From DASRQK01 sp964401685 (GTDB lineage Bacteria > Bacteroidota > Bacteroidia > Sphingobacteriales > Sphingobacteriaceae), in the NCBI GenBank assembly GCA_964401685.1, contig CAYNZH010000005.1:21677-85676 (forward strand): a stretch of DNA of 64,000 bases, read 5' to 3'. Positions 34,876-42,741 of the stretch are shown in pieces. The notes beneath the pieces are model-generated. The model did no database searches. It was given only the letters and a program-made list of their open reading frames with translations, and was not told the DNA's origin. The translations under genes and the position numbers were made by a program. Numbering within the stretch: the stretch's first letter is position 1; the number at the start of each line of letters is the position of its first letter.

Positions 34876-35487
34876 TTATTTCACTTTTAAATCCAATAAC
34901 TTGCTTTCGCCTAAAAAGCCTGTGAGGTGATCGCCGATCTGGACTGGCCCCACGCCGGCCGGAGTCCCGGTTAGCACAATATCTCCCTTTTTCAGCGTGA
35001 TGTACTTACTCACAAAAACCAAAAGTTCTTCGAAGGAAAACAGAAGGTCGGCGGTATTTCCCTGTTGCACGATTTGTCCGTTTTTTTCAAGGCGGAAATC
35101 CATGTCGTAAAGGTCCACGATCTGATCTTTAGCTACCCAATCACTGATAGGCGCAGAACCGTCAAACGCTTTGGCCAATTCCCAGGGCAAGCCCTTCTCC
35201 TTATGTTTCTGCTGTATATCTCGTGCGGTAAAATCAATTCCAAGGCCAACAGCATCGAAATAGTCTGACGCAAATTTGGCTGACACATGTTTTCCTTCTT
35301 TGCATATCCGGAGCGCCACTTCGATTTCATGGTGAATATCTTGGGAAAATTCAGGGTAATAAAAATCCCGACCGTCTTTCAGCACTGCTGTATCAGGTTT
35401 TAGAAAAATCACCGGCTGTTCCGGCACCGGATTGTTCAATTCTTTGGCGTGTTCGCTATAATTTCTGCCTACCGCTATGATTTTCAT
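34876..35487 (-). CDS. Fumarylacetoacetate hydrolase family protein
   Basis: A 203-residue FAH-fold enzyme. Metal-binding and catalytic segments are 'FLKPDTAVL', 'HHEIEVALRICKEGK' and 'VLTGTPAGVGPVQIGD', with 'GLGIDFTARDIQQ' between them. Family members act as acylpyruvases or oxaloacetate decarboxylases; short ones of this size are often FAHD1-like. The exact substrate is uncertain. It is divergent from the HAD phosphatase gene. Confidence 0.9.
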   Translation of the reverse strand: MKIIAVGRNYSEHAKELNNPVPEQPVIFLKPDTAVLKDGRDFYYPEFSQDIHHEIEVALRICKEGKHVSAKFASDYFDAVGLGIDFTARDIQQKHKEKGLPWELAKAFDGSAPISDWVAKDQIVDLYDMDFRLEKNGQIVQQGNTADLLFSFEELLVFVSKYITLKKGDIVLTGTPAGVGPVQIGDHLTGFLGESKLLDLKVK

Positions 35488-35538
35488 TATTTTTTTCGTA
35501 TATTACTGTAAATATAAGAAATATTGTATAATCTCTCT

Positions 35539-36186
35539 ATGAAAGCAGTACTATTTGACATGGACGGGACACTGATAGATTCCGAGGTTTTTTATTATGG
35601 TGCGTGGGTCAGCGTACTTGATCACTATGGTATTTCAATGGACCAAAGTGAGTGGCTGGCGACGATGTCCGGCCGGACTGTGCCTCAGGTTTATGCCTAT
35701 TTTAAAGAACATTTTTCGCTTTCTGCTGAAGAGTCGGACTTTTATCAGCGAATCAGTCTTTCGGTTGCTGCACAATACAAGCACGGTAGGGCAGGATTGA
35801 TGCCGGGTGTGAAGGAAATTCTGGCCTTTTTGCATGAGCAGGATATCCGTATGGCGGTTGTGACATCGAGTCATCTGGAGATCACTGAGAGCAATTTGCA
35901 TCATCTGGCAATCAGGCATTATTTTGAAACGCTGGTCACCCGCGAGGATGTCACTCATCCGAAACCTGCGGCCGAACCTTATTTGGTGGCTCTTGAGCGC
36001 ATGGGATTGGCGAAAGAGGACTGCCTGGTCCTTGAGGATTCTCTCCCAGGGACTATGTCTGCGCAAGCTGCTGGAATTCCTTGTTTCGCAGTACAGAGTC
36101 AACAGAAAATGAGAACCTCGTTGCCAGCAACCAATCATTTTTCCAATCTCGGTGAGGTTTTGGAAGAGTTGAAAGTGCTGGTGTAA
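35539..36186 (+). CDS. HAD-superfamily phosphatase (beta-phosphoglucomutase-like)
   Basis: A 215-residue protein from ATG 35539; an upstream TTG at 35524 is less likely. HAD motif I is 'LFDMDGTLIDSE', motif II 'VVTSSH', motif III the lysine in 'THPKPAAEPYL', and motif IV 'LVLEDSLPG'. A helical cap sits between motifs I and II. Members act on sugar phosphates or phosphoglycolate; the substrate cannot be fixed. Confidence 0.9.
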   Translation: MKAVLFDMDGTLIDSEVFYYGAWVSVLDHYGISMDQSEWLATMSGRTVPQVYAYFKEHFSLSAEESDFYQRISLSVAAQYKHGRAGLMPGVKEILAFLHEQDIRMAVVTSSHLEITESNLHHLAIRHYFETLVTREDVTHPKPAAEPYLVALERMGLAKEDCLVLEDSLPGTMSAQAAGIPCFAVQSQQKMRTSLPATNHFSNLGEVLEELKVLV

Positions 36187-36309
36187 ATTTAGCCTGGCGC
36201 CCTAAATTATTGTACAACCTTTGTGCTTTTATGCAAATTTCAGAAAAACCGAGCTGATTGGTAAACTTCAATACGCCCTTGACATTATAATAGTAGTCTT
36301 TAAATGAAA

Positions 36310-36345
36310 CAATGCCCGAGCTTGATTTTTTTAGTTCGGGCATTG
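36310..36345. terminator. Hairpin between the HAD and nrdF genes
   Basis: CAATGCCCGA (36310-36319) pairs perfectly with TCGGGCATTG (36336-36345), with three more pairs inside and a T-rich loop. It sits between convergent genes. The T-runs outside the stem are weak on both strands, so it probably stops both transcripts but is not a textbook terminator. Confidence 0.7.
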
Positions 36346-36366
36346 AAAACTTTCATCAAAACCTAA

Positions 36367-37365
36367 CTACACCACGATCTCGGTATCCATCATGAAATCT
36401 TCATTGCGAAGATGGACGATTTCCATGGACTTTTCGTAGTTAGTGGATTTCTTGGAGAAGAAGTCGTGCTGGGTTGTTTCCAGGTTAAGGCCATTTAAAA
36501 CGATCGGATTTACATTTTTGACCTCAAACAAGGGTTCAAAACCCAGATTCATCAAGGCTTTATTTGCATTGTACCGTACATATTCCTTTACTTCAGCGGT
36601 CAGACCTACCTCAGTGTAGATTTCCTCGGTGTATTTGAGCTCGTTTTCGTAAAGATCGTTGAGCAAGGTATACATTTTCTCTTTGGTTTGCTCCGGATTA
36701 GGTAGTTTGGCGAAAACCTCCTGAGCTAAAAGTCCGACGAACACACCATGTATAGATTCGTCAGCGACGATTTTTTTGATAATGTCCGCACTCGCTACCA
36801 TAGCGCCTTGTCCGCATAGCCACAAAGGCATGAAAAAGCCGCTGTAGAATAGGAATGACTCCAGGAAAACCGAGGCTGCCATCCCCAAAAACAGATCTTC
36901 TTTACCGATGTCTTTATTTTCCAGTTTGCGGTAATGCTTGTCGATGGCGGCAGCTTTGAACTGAAGATACTTATTTTCCTGAACCCAGTCAAAAATGTAT
37001 TCTATTTCCTGCCCGGAAGCGACGGTCGTAAAGATCGTGGAGTACGACTTAGCATGAATTGCTTCCATCATACACATGTAGGAGAGTACGGCTTTGTTTT
37101 GCAGGGAGTCCACATGATCGATGATCATAGGCATTCCCGTGTGACTTTGCAGCGTATCCAACAAAGTCAAGCCCCCAAGTGCTTTTTTGTAGCAGTCGCG
37201 CATTTCGGGGGAAAGAGATTTCCAACTATCGATATCCTTTGAAGGGATGTACTCCGTGTCGATCCAGAATTGCCTGATGTTCTGTTCCCAAAACATCAGT
37301 GCGTAGTCGTTGTCCGGCACGTTCCAGTTGACTGCGTTATATTTTTTGTTTGCTTTTTTTTCCAT
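36367..37365 (-). CDS. nrdF: Class Ib ribonucleotide reductase small subunit NrdF
   Basis: A 332-residue ferritin-like radical subunit. Metal ligands read as D70 ('LTLLDTLQ'), E101 and H104 ('MEAIHAKSY'), E169 ('VFLESFLFY'), E203 and H206 ('ADESIHGV'), with the radical tyrosine at Y108, so all class Ib residues are present. In this class the tyrosyl radical is made on a di-manganese site with NrdI. Similarity to Bacillus NrdF, from memory, runs through the whole chain. It is the last gene of nrdHIEF, 39 bases after nrdE. Confidence 0.93.
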   Translation of the reverse strand: MEKKANKKYNAVNWNVPDNDYALMFWEQNIRQFWIDTEYIPSKDIDSWKSLSPEMRDCYKKALGGLTLLDTLQSHTGMPMIIDHVDSLQNKAVLSYMCMMEAIHAKSYSTIFTTVASGQEIEYIFDWVQENKYLQFKAAAIDKHYRKLENKDIGKEDLFLGMAASVFLESFLFYSGFFMPLWLCGQGAMVASADIIKKIVADESIHGVFVGLLAQEVFAKLPNPEQTKEKMYTLLNDLYENELKYTEEIYTEVGLTAEVKEYVRYNANKALMNLGFEPLFEVKNVNPIVLNGLNLETTQHDFFSKKSTNYEKSMEIVHLRNEDFMMDTEIVV

Positions 37366-37404
37366 GGTAATACTTGATAAACCCTTACTTATTTCACGTT
37401 CTGA

Positions 37405-39504
37405 CTAGGCAGAGCAAGACACACATTCGTCAATGGTGGATTTGCGGGTACGCGTATAGTAGAGGGATTTCAGGCCAACTTTGTGGCCGTAAATGTAATA
37501 TCTTGCCAAGTCCCGGGTCGAATCTTTGGAATTGGTATGCAAGATCGTTGATACGCCCTGATCAATATGCCGCTGAATCACGGAAACCAGGCGCAGAACT
37601 TTCATTTGATCCATGTCGTACGCTGATTTGTAATAGAAATAATTTTCATTGGTCAGGTAAGGCATGGGGTAATAGGTGGTACTGTCGCCGTATTCTCGGA
37701 CCTCGATGACGTCCACGATCGGCATAACGGACGCAGTTGCGTTCATGATGTAGGATGTGGACTGGTTCGGGGCAATGGCCAAACGGTAAGCGTGGTACAC
37801 ACCGTGCTCCATAACCTGCGCTTTCAGTTCCTTCCAGTCTTCTTTGGTCGGAATCTCTATACCGTCGAAAAGCTCCGCTCCTTTGATTGTTGTTGGATAA
37901 TATTCCTTGGTAACGTACTTATCGAAGTAGGAGCCGTCGGCGTAGGCGGATTTTTCAAAGCCGACGAAGGTTTTCTTTCTGTCTCTTGCAATCTCCATGG
38001 ATGCTTGAATGGAGTAGAAGTTTACCATCATAAAGAAGACATTGGCAAAATCCATGGCCTCCTCGCTTTCGTACATGATGAAGTTTTTGGCGAGGAATCC
38101 GTGTAGGTTCATCGCACCCAATCCCACACTGTGCAATTCGCGGTTGGCCTTTTGTATGGAAGGAACCATCGCAATGTCGCTCACATCGGAAACAACGGTA
38201 AGGCTGCGGATCGCTGTTTTTACAGACTCTTTGATGCGCTTGTTGTCCATCACCGTAGCGATGTTGAGCGAACCCAGGTTGCAGGAAATTCCATAGCGGA
38301 TGGTGTCTTCCTGTCCGTAAATATTGATGTCCGATACGTTGGAAATCTGCATAATCTCCGTGCAAAGGTTCGAGAACTTGACCTTGCCTAGTCCATTGAG
38401 CGCATGTTGCCTGTTTGCATTGTCCTTGTAGAAAATATACGGATAGCCGCTCTCCTTTTGAGTTTGTGCGATTTTCACCAAAAGATGGCGCGCATTGATT
38501 TTCTTTTTCTTGATGTTTGGATTGGAGATAAGCTCGTCGTACATTTCGTCCATATCCATCTCATCAAGATACTGCCCATACTCTTGCATCACCGTGTGCG
38601 GCTGTATAAGGTAGGCAGGTTCGTCTTTTTCTGCCAATTCCATGAATTTGTCAGGCACGATAATACCTATGGAAAGGGATTTGATACGAACTTTCTCGTC
38701 TACGTTGATCTTCTTACAGTCCAGGAATTCCTCTACGTCTGAGTGGAAGATGTTTAGGTAAACCGCCCCCGCCCCTGGTCGCTGTCCCAGTTGGTTGGCA
38801 TAGGAAAAGGTGTCTTCCAAAATTTTCATGATGGGAAGAACTCCTCCGGCCCGACCTTCTACGCCTTTGATGGCTTCTCCCCGTGCGCGAATTTTTGAAA
38901 TATTGAAGGCAACTCCGCCGCCTATAGATGAGAGTTTCATGGCTGAGTCCACTGCATAGCCAATCCCGTTGAGGTTGTCGCCGATTTCATCCAGGAAACA
39001 CGAGACCAGCTCTCCGGAGCGTTTTTTGCCCGCGTTGAGGAAGGTCGGCGTTGCAGGCTGGTACTCCTGATTGATCATGATCTCTGCATATTCCAATGCT
39101 TTCTTGTCGTCGCGACCCAAAAACAGGGCTACAGCGACGATTCTGTCTTCGTACCTTTCAAGAAATTTTTCGCCGGAGTCGTCGCGCAACGCATAGCTTT
39201 GGAAAAATTTGAATGCACTCATGAACGACGGAAAACGGAATTTTTTGGAGAAAACAAAGTCGTAAACTTCTTTCATTTCCTCAAAGGTATACCATTGATA
39301 GAAGTTGATATAGTACTCATTTTCTATCAGGTAGTCTATCTTCTCTTTCAGTGTATAAAAGAAAACAGTGTTTTTATTTACATAATCCAAAAAGTAGGAA
39401 CGCACCGCTTCCTTGTCCTTATGTAGGCTAAACTCGTCCTCATGTTTGACCATGATTTCGTTGTTAAGCAATATCCAGTTTTTTGCTATTTGGTTCTTTA
39501 TCAT
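37405..39504 (-). CDS. nrdE: Class Ib ribonucleotide reductase large subunit NrdE
   Basis: A 699-residue catalytic subunit. The active-site cysteines are C169 ('GELVSCFLDE'), C381 in the N-x-C-x-E motif ('SNLCTEI') and C408 ('GISCNLGSLN'). The C-terminal redox pair is C694/C697 ('DECVSCSA'). There is no N-terminal ATP-cone, as expected for class Ib. It reduces ribonucleoside diphosphates to deoxy forms, with NrdH as likely electron donor. The start 'MIKNQIAKNWILLNNEI' matches the Bacillus N-terminus and overlaps nrdI by 41 bases. Confidence 0.95.
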   Translation of the reverse strand: MIKNQIAKNWILLNNEIMVKHEDEFSLHKDKEAVRSYFLDYVNKNTVFFYTLKEKIDYLIENEYYINFYQWYTFEEMKEVYDFVFSKKFRFPSFMSAFKFFQSYALRDDSGEKFLERYEDRIVAVALFLGRDDKKALEYAEIMINQEYQPATPTFLNAGKKRSGELVSCFLDEIGDNLNGIGYAVDSAMKLSSIGGGVAFNISKIRARGEAIKGVEGRAGGVLPIMKILEDTFSYANQLGQRPGAGAVYLNIFHSDVEEFLDCKKINVDEKVRIKSLSIGIIVPDKFMELAEKDEPAYLIQPHTVMQEYGQYLDEMDMDEMYDELISNPNIKKKKINARHLLVKIAQTQKESGYPYIFYKDNANRQHALNGLGKVKFSNLCTEIMQISNVSDINIYGQEDTIRYGISCNLGSLNIATVMDNKRIKESVKTAIRSLTVVSDVSDIAMVPSIQKANRELHSVGLGAMNLHGFLAKNFIMYESEEAMDFANVFFMMVNFYSIQASMEIARDRKKTFVGFEKSAYADGSYFDKYVTKEYYPTTIKGAELFDGIEIPTKEDWKELKAQVMEHGVYHAYRLAIAPNQSTSYIMNATASVMPIVDVIEVREYGDSTTYYPMPYLTNENYFYYKSAYDMDQMKVLRLVSVIQRHIDQGVSTILHTNSKDSTRDLARYYIYGHKVGLKSLYYTRTRKSTIDECVSCSA

Positions 39505-39871
39505 AGTGTTTGTTTTCTATAAAATTGATAAATGCCTGTACATCTTCTGATGTCCCAGATAATTCGAACTTGATGCCTATGGGCAAGCCAAATTCGGCCG
39601 ATATTTTGTCGGCCGCAATGCCGAAATTGCGACCCCAGTTGCGATTGCCACTCGAGGAAACCGATTGCAGATAAGGCGCAGCTTGCTGTAAAAATAATCT
39701 GGTAGCCTCAGGGAGTTCTCCAAATCTTGTTGTAAATGTGATCAAGTGCCCTTTTTCGTGAATCTCTTGCGCAGGATCGATTTTTATCACTTCCCAGCCG
39801 GTCTGTTCTTTGATTTTCTTGACAAACCGGTCCACATTTCCTGTTCTGCTATCGTAATAAATTCTTTCCAT
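39464..39871 (-). CDS. nrdI: Flavodoxin-like NrdI, NrdF activator
   Basis: A 135-residue protein with the NrdI flavin-binding signature 'IYYDSRTGNVDRFVKK', 'VSSSGNRNWGRNFGIAAD' and 'KFELSGTSEDVQAF'. NrdI supplies superoxide or peroxide to load the Mn-tyrosyl cofactor in NrdF, and its presence is the clearest sign of a class Ib system. It lies 15 bases after nrdH and overlaps nrdE by 41 bases, as in Bacillus-type operons. Confidence 0.93.
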   Translation of the reverse strand: MERIYYDSRTGNVDRFVKKIKEQTGWEVIKIDPAQEIHEKGHLITFTTRFGELPEATRLFLQQAAPYLQSVSSSGNRNWGRNFGIAADKISAEFGLPIGIKFELSGTSEDVQAFINFIENKHYDKEPNSKKLDIA

Positions 39872-39886
39872 GTTCCTTCCCCTTTT

Positions 39887-40123
39887 TCAGTGGGCGGCCA
39901 GAGTGGATAGTTCGTCGGGTTTAAAGCCGATAATTCTCTTTGTCTCCTCTTCCTGATCGAGGACGATGACCGTCGGTACAGTTCGAACCTTGTATCGGAC
40001 AGCCATCTCCGGTGTGTCGAATGGGTTTACAGTTTCGTAACTGATTCCTTTACTGTCTAAATAATCAGATACTTGGTTGCAAGGCGCACAATCGTTTTTT
40101 TCGAATTTGATAATCCTAGTCAT
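39887..40123 (-). CDS. nrdH: NrdH-like thioredoxin/glutaredoxin
   Basis: A 78-residue thioredoxin-fold protein. The redox pair is C12-A-P-C15 ('FEKNDCAPCNQVSDYL') and the cis-proline is in 'VRTVPTVIVLD'. Its size and place as first gene of the operon indicate the dedicated electron donor for NrdE. CAPC is not the commonest NrdH motif (CVQC or CMQC) and is closer to small thioredoxin-like proteins that accompany Firmicute and phage nrdEF genes. It could therefore be called a thioredoxin family protein. Confidence 0.82.
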   Translation of the reverse strand: MTRIIKFEKNDCAPCNQVSDYLDSKGISYETVNPFDTPEMAVRYKVRTVPTVIVLDQEEETKRIIGFKPDELSTLAAH

Positions 40124-40171
40124 GGTTCAATATTTTAAATGTTCAACAATTTGAGAATCCCTTCCTTTTGC

Positions 40172-40189
40172 CCAGGCGGTAGCCTCGGC
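40172..40189 (-). other. Hairpin in the nrdH leader
   Basis: CCAGGC (40172-40177) and GCCT with GG (40182-40188, one bulged base) can form a short stem-loop about 50 bases before nrdH. No T-run follows. A regulatory role is possible but unsupported. Confidence 0.3.
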
Positions 40190-40207
40190 ATTTGAATGAA
40201 CGTCCTC

Positions 40208-40219
40208 TGAAACGTTTCA
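40208..40219. promoter_or_regulatory. 12-bp palindrome upstream of nrdH
   Basis: TGAAACGTTTCA is a perfect palindrome with a central CG, the form of LacI-family operators. It abuts a near-consensus -7 box (CATATTTG, minus strand 40230-40223) and would lie just downstream of the transcription start. Palindromes of this length occur by chance several times in 64 kb. Confidence 0.35.
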
Positions 40220-40260
40220 AAACAAATATGCGTTTTTTTATTCAGGAGAGGTAGGAATTG

Positions 40261-40288
40261 TTATCAACAGATGTGGAATTTATCCACA
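40261..40288 (+). promoter_or_regulatory. Two DnaA-box-like sites upstream of nrdHIEF
   Basis: TTATCAACA (40261-40269) and the exact consensus TTATCCACA (40280-40288) lie 19 bases apart in the same orientation. The second overlaps a dyad TGTGGA-N5-TCCACA (40272-40288). They sit between the ilvA stop and nrdH. DnaA binding near ribonucleotide reductase promoters is known in Escherichia coli; here it is inference. Confidence 0.5.
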
Positions 40289-40307
40289 AGTCGTCGATTG
40301 GGGGCTC

Positions 40308-41561
40308 CTAGATCAGATATTCGAATAGGGTTTGGTCGGTATTGACTGTAATAAAATCAAAATTGTTTACGGTCATACGCTGAAGCAAAGCTTCGTAGTC
40401 TCCCGCTTCCTTGAGCTCTATGCCCACAAGTGCCGGTCCCCGCTCTCGTTCTGTTTTTTTGATAAATTCAAAACGTGTGATATCGTCTTGGGGGCCAAGA
40501 ACTTCGTTTACAAAATTCTTAAGTGCACCCGGCCTCTGTGGAAAGCGGACAATGAAGTAATGTTTCAGCCCTTCGTGGAGAAGGGACTTCTCTTTGATCT
40601 CGCTCATGCGATCAATGTCATTATTGCCTCCGCTGATAACACAAACTACCTTTTTTCCCTTGATTTCCTCAGAATACAAGGCCAGAGAAGCTATTGACAG
40701 AGCGCCCGCCGGTTCTACGACGATCGCATCTTTATTGTATAATTCTAAAATGCTGGTGCACACCTGGCCTTCGGGGATGAGTTTTACATCGTCAACGACG
40801 GCTTGGCAAAAGTCAAAATTGATATTTCCGATTCGGGCGACGGCGGCTCCGTCGACAAATTTATCAACTTTCTCCAGCGTTACCGGTTGGCCTGCCGCCA
40901 GAGCGGCTTTCAGACTCCCCGCTCCTGCAGGTTCTACTCCGTAGACCCGGATCTCAGGATTTTTTTGCTTGAGATAATAACCCGTTCCTGCTGCCAAGCC
41001 TCCACCGCCGACGGGAACGATGACAATGTCCGCATCCGGAAGGTCTTCCCAGATCTCGACGCCAACAGTCGCTTGTCCCTCAATGATATCCAGATCATCG
41101 AACGGCGGAATAAAGTTCATGTGATGGGCGCTGGAGTAGTCGAGGGCTGCACGCTGGCAGTCGTCGAAGGTGTCGCCAGTCAAAATGATTTCTACCATCC
41201 CGTTACCAAACATCTCCGTCTGCGAAATTTTTTGCTTTGGCGTCGGCGCCGGCATGAAAATCACTCCTTTGATCCCGAGTTTCTTGCAGGAGAATGCAAC
41301 TCCCTGGGCGTGGTTGCCCGCACTGGCGCACACAACCCCCTTGAGCCGTTCATCGTGGGAAAGACTGCTAATTTTGTTGAACGCTCCCCTGAGTTTGTAA
41401 GAACGCACAACCTGCAAATCCTCCCGTTTCAAATAGATTTCCGCCTGATGCTTTTCAGATAGGTGGTGGTTGTATTGCAGGGGAGTCCGGCGAACCACTT
41501 GTGAAATCCGTTTCTGTGCGGCTTCAGCATCCGGTTTGCGGACCAATGTAGGTATGTCCAT
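40308..41561 (-). CDS. ilvA: Threonine ammonia-lyase (biosynthetic)
   Basis: A 417-residue PLP enzyme. The Schiff-base lysine is K56 in 'VVRSYKLRGAF', and the phosphate-binding glycine loop is 'VPVGGGGLAAG'. A single ACT-like regulatory domain follows at about residues 330-417 ('YFIVRFPQRPGALKNFV'), shorter than the double domain of E. coli IlvA. It deaminates threonine to 2-oxobutanoate, the entry to isoleucine. It starts 5 bases after leuA and is the last gene of the leu-ilv cluster. Confidence 0.95.
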   Translation of the reverse strand: MDIPTLVRKPDAEAAQKRISQVVRRTPLQYNHHLSEKHQAEIYLKREDLQVVRSYKLRGAFNKISSLSHDERLKGVVCASAGNHAQGVAFSCKKLGIKGVIFMPAPTPKQKISQTEMFGNGMVEIILTGDTFDDCQRAALDYSSAHHMNFIPPFDDLDIIEGQATVGVEIWEDLPDADIVIVPVGGGGLAAGTGYYLKQKNPEIRVYGVEPAGAGSLKAALAAGQPVTLEKVDKFVDGAAVARIGNINFDFCQAVVDDVKLIPEGQVCTSILELYNKDAIVVEPAGALSIASLALYSEEIKGKKVVCVISGGNNDIDRMSEIKEKSLLHEGLKHYFIVRFPQRPGALKNFVNEVLGPQDDITRFEFIKKTERERGPALVGIELKEAGDYEALLQRMTVNNFDFITVNTDQTLFEYLI

Positions 41562-41566
41562 CCGCT

Positions 41567-42730
41567 CTAAACCAGTTTTTTGATCAGCTGACGCAAATCT
41601 TCGTCTTGTATATTCTTATTGCCGTCGGCCAGGATCAGAAATTCGGTGTAGACCTCGTTCAGACCTTCTTTGTCGAGCCTATAGCCCAGTCTTTCCAAGT
41701 GATGCTTCAAAGCATGGCGACCGCTTCTTGCGGTAAGAATTATACCCGCTTCGTCCAAGCCTACATCTTCAGGGTTGATAATCTCGTAATTTTCCCTGTG
41801 TTTCAAAAAACCATCCTGATGGATGCCTGAGCTGTGGGCAAATGCGTTTCGGCCAACAATAGCTTTGTTGGGCTGCACAGGCATGTTCATCATCTCGCTC
41901 ACCTTCCGGCTGATCGCTGTGAACCCCTTGCTGTCTATGTTTGTTGAAAGATCAAACAGGCTAGTTCTATGCACCTTGAGAATCATGGCAACCTCCTCTA
42001 ATGACGTATTTCCAGCCCTCTCGCCAATACCATTGATGGTACATTCAATCTGCCGGGCTCCGTTTTGGATGGCCGCAATAGAGTTTGCAGTCGCTAACCC
42101 GAGGTCATTGTGGCAGTGTGCCGAAATTATAGCCTGATCAATATTCTTTACATTTTCCTTTAGGAAGCGAATTTTAGCTCCGTACTGGTCGGGTAAACAA
42201 TAGCCGTTGGTGTCCGGAATGTTTACGACTGTCGCGCCCGCGGCAATGACGGCTTCTATCATTTTAGCCAGGTACTCAATGTCGGCCCGACCGGCGTCTT
42301 CTGCGTAAAATTCAACGTCTTCGACAAAGGATTTCGCGTATTTTACGGCTTCTACCGCTCTTTCCAGGATTTCCTCCCTATTGCTATTGAATTTATACTG
42401 AATATGCGTGTCGGAAGCGCCGATGCCGGTATGTATCCGGGGTCTCTTTGCAAATTTTAATGCGTCCGCAGCTACCTCGATGTCGTTTCTGTTCGCTCGG
42501 GTTAGTGCGCATATTATCACGTCATTCACTGCTTTGGACAGCTCTACAACGCTTTGGAAATCACCTGGGCTTGATACCGGAAATCCTGCCTCTATGACGT
42601 CAACGCCGAGTTTCTCTAGGTCTTTCGCGATTTCTACTTTTTCTGGAGTCGACAATTGACAGCCCGGCACCTGCTCTCCATCCCGGAGAGTCGTGTCGAA
42701 AATATATAGATGATTGGGATCGTGTAACAT
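41567..42730 (-). CDS. leuA: 2-isopropylmalate synthase, short form
   Basis: A 387-residue HMGL-like TIM-barrel enzyme. Signatures are 'IFDTTLRDGEQVPGC', the metal HxH in 'ISAHCHNDLGLATANS' and 'NGIGERAGNTSLEEV'. It condenses acetyl-CoA with 2-oxoisovalerate, the first step of leucine synthesis. The usual C-terminal leucine-binding regulatory domain (about 120 residues in E. coli) is absent, so direct leucine inhibition is not expected by that route. Related short enzymes are homocitrate or citramalate synthases, but the leuCDB context supports LeuA. Confidence 0.92.
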   Translation of the reverse strand: MLHDPNHLYIFDTTLRDGEQVPGCQLSTPEKVEIAKDLEKLGVDVIEAGFPVSSPGDFQSVVELSKAVNDVIICALTRANRNDIEVAADALKFAKRPRIHTGIGASDTHIQYKFNSNREEILERAVEAVKYAKSFVEDVEFYAEDAGRADIEYLAKMIEAVIAAGATVVNIPDTNGYCLPDQYGAKIRFLKENVKNIDQAIISAHCHNDLGLATANSIAAIQNGARQIECTINGIGERAGNTSLEEVAMILKVHRTSLFDLSTNIDSKGFTAISRKVSEMMNMPVQPNKAIVGRNAFAHSSGIHQDGFLKHRENYEIINPEDVGLDEAGIILTARSGRHALKHHLERLGYRLDKEGLNEVYTEFLILADGNKNIQDEDLRQLIKKLV

Positions 42731-42741
42731 AATTTAAGGTA

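Noticed and set aside
40124..40207. A cobalamin riboswitch before the nrd operon
   Set aside because: The stem at 40172-40189 is short, no B12-box sequence is visible, and class Ib reductase does not use cobalamin.
40261..40288. A chromosomal replication origin at the DnaA-box pair
   Set aside because: Only two boxes are present, with no dnaA or dnaN gene nearby and no AT-rich repeat array, so a local regulatory reading is more modest and sufficient.
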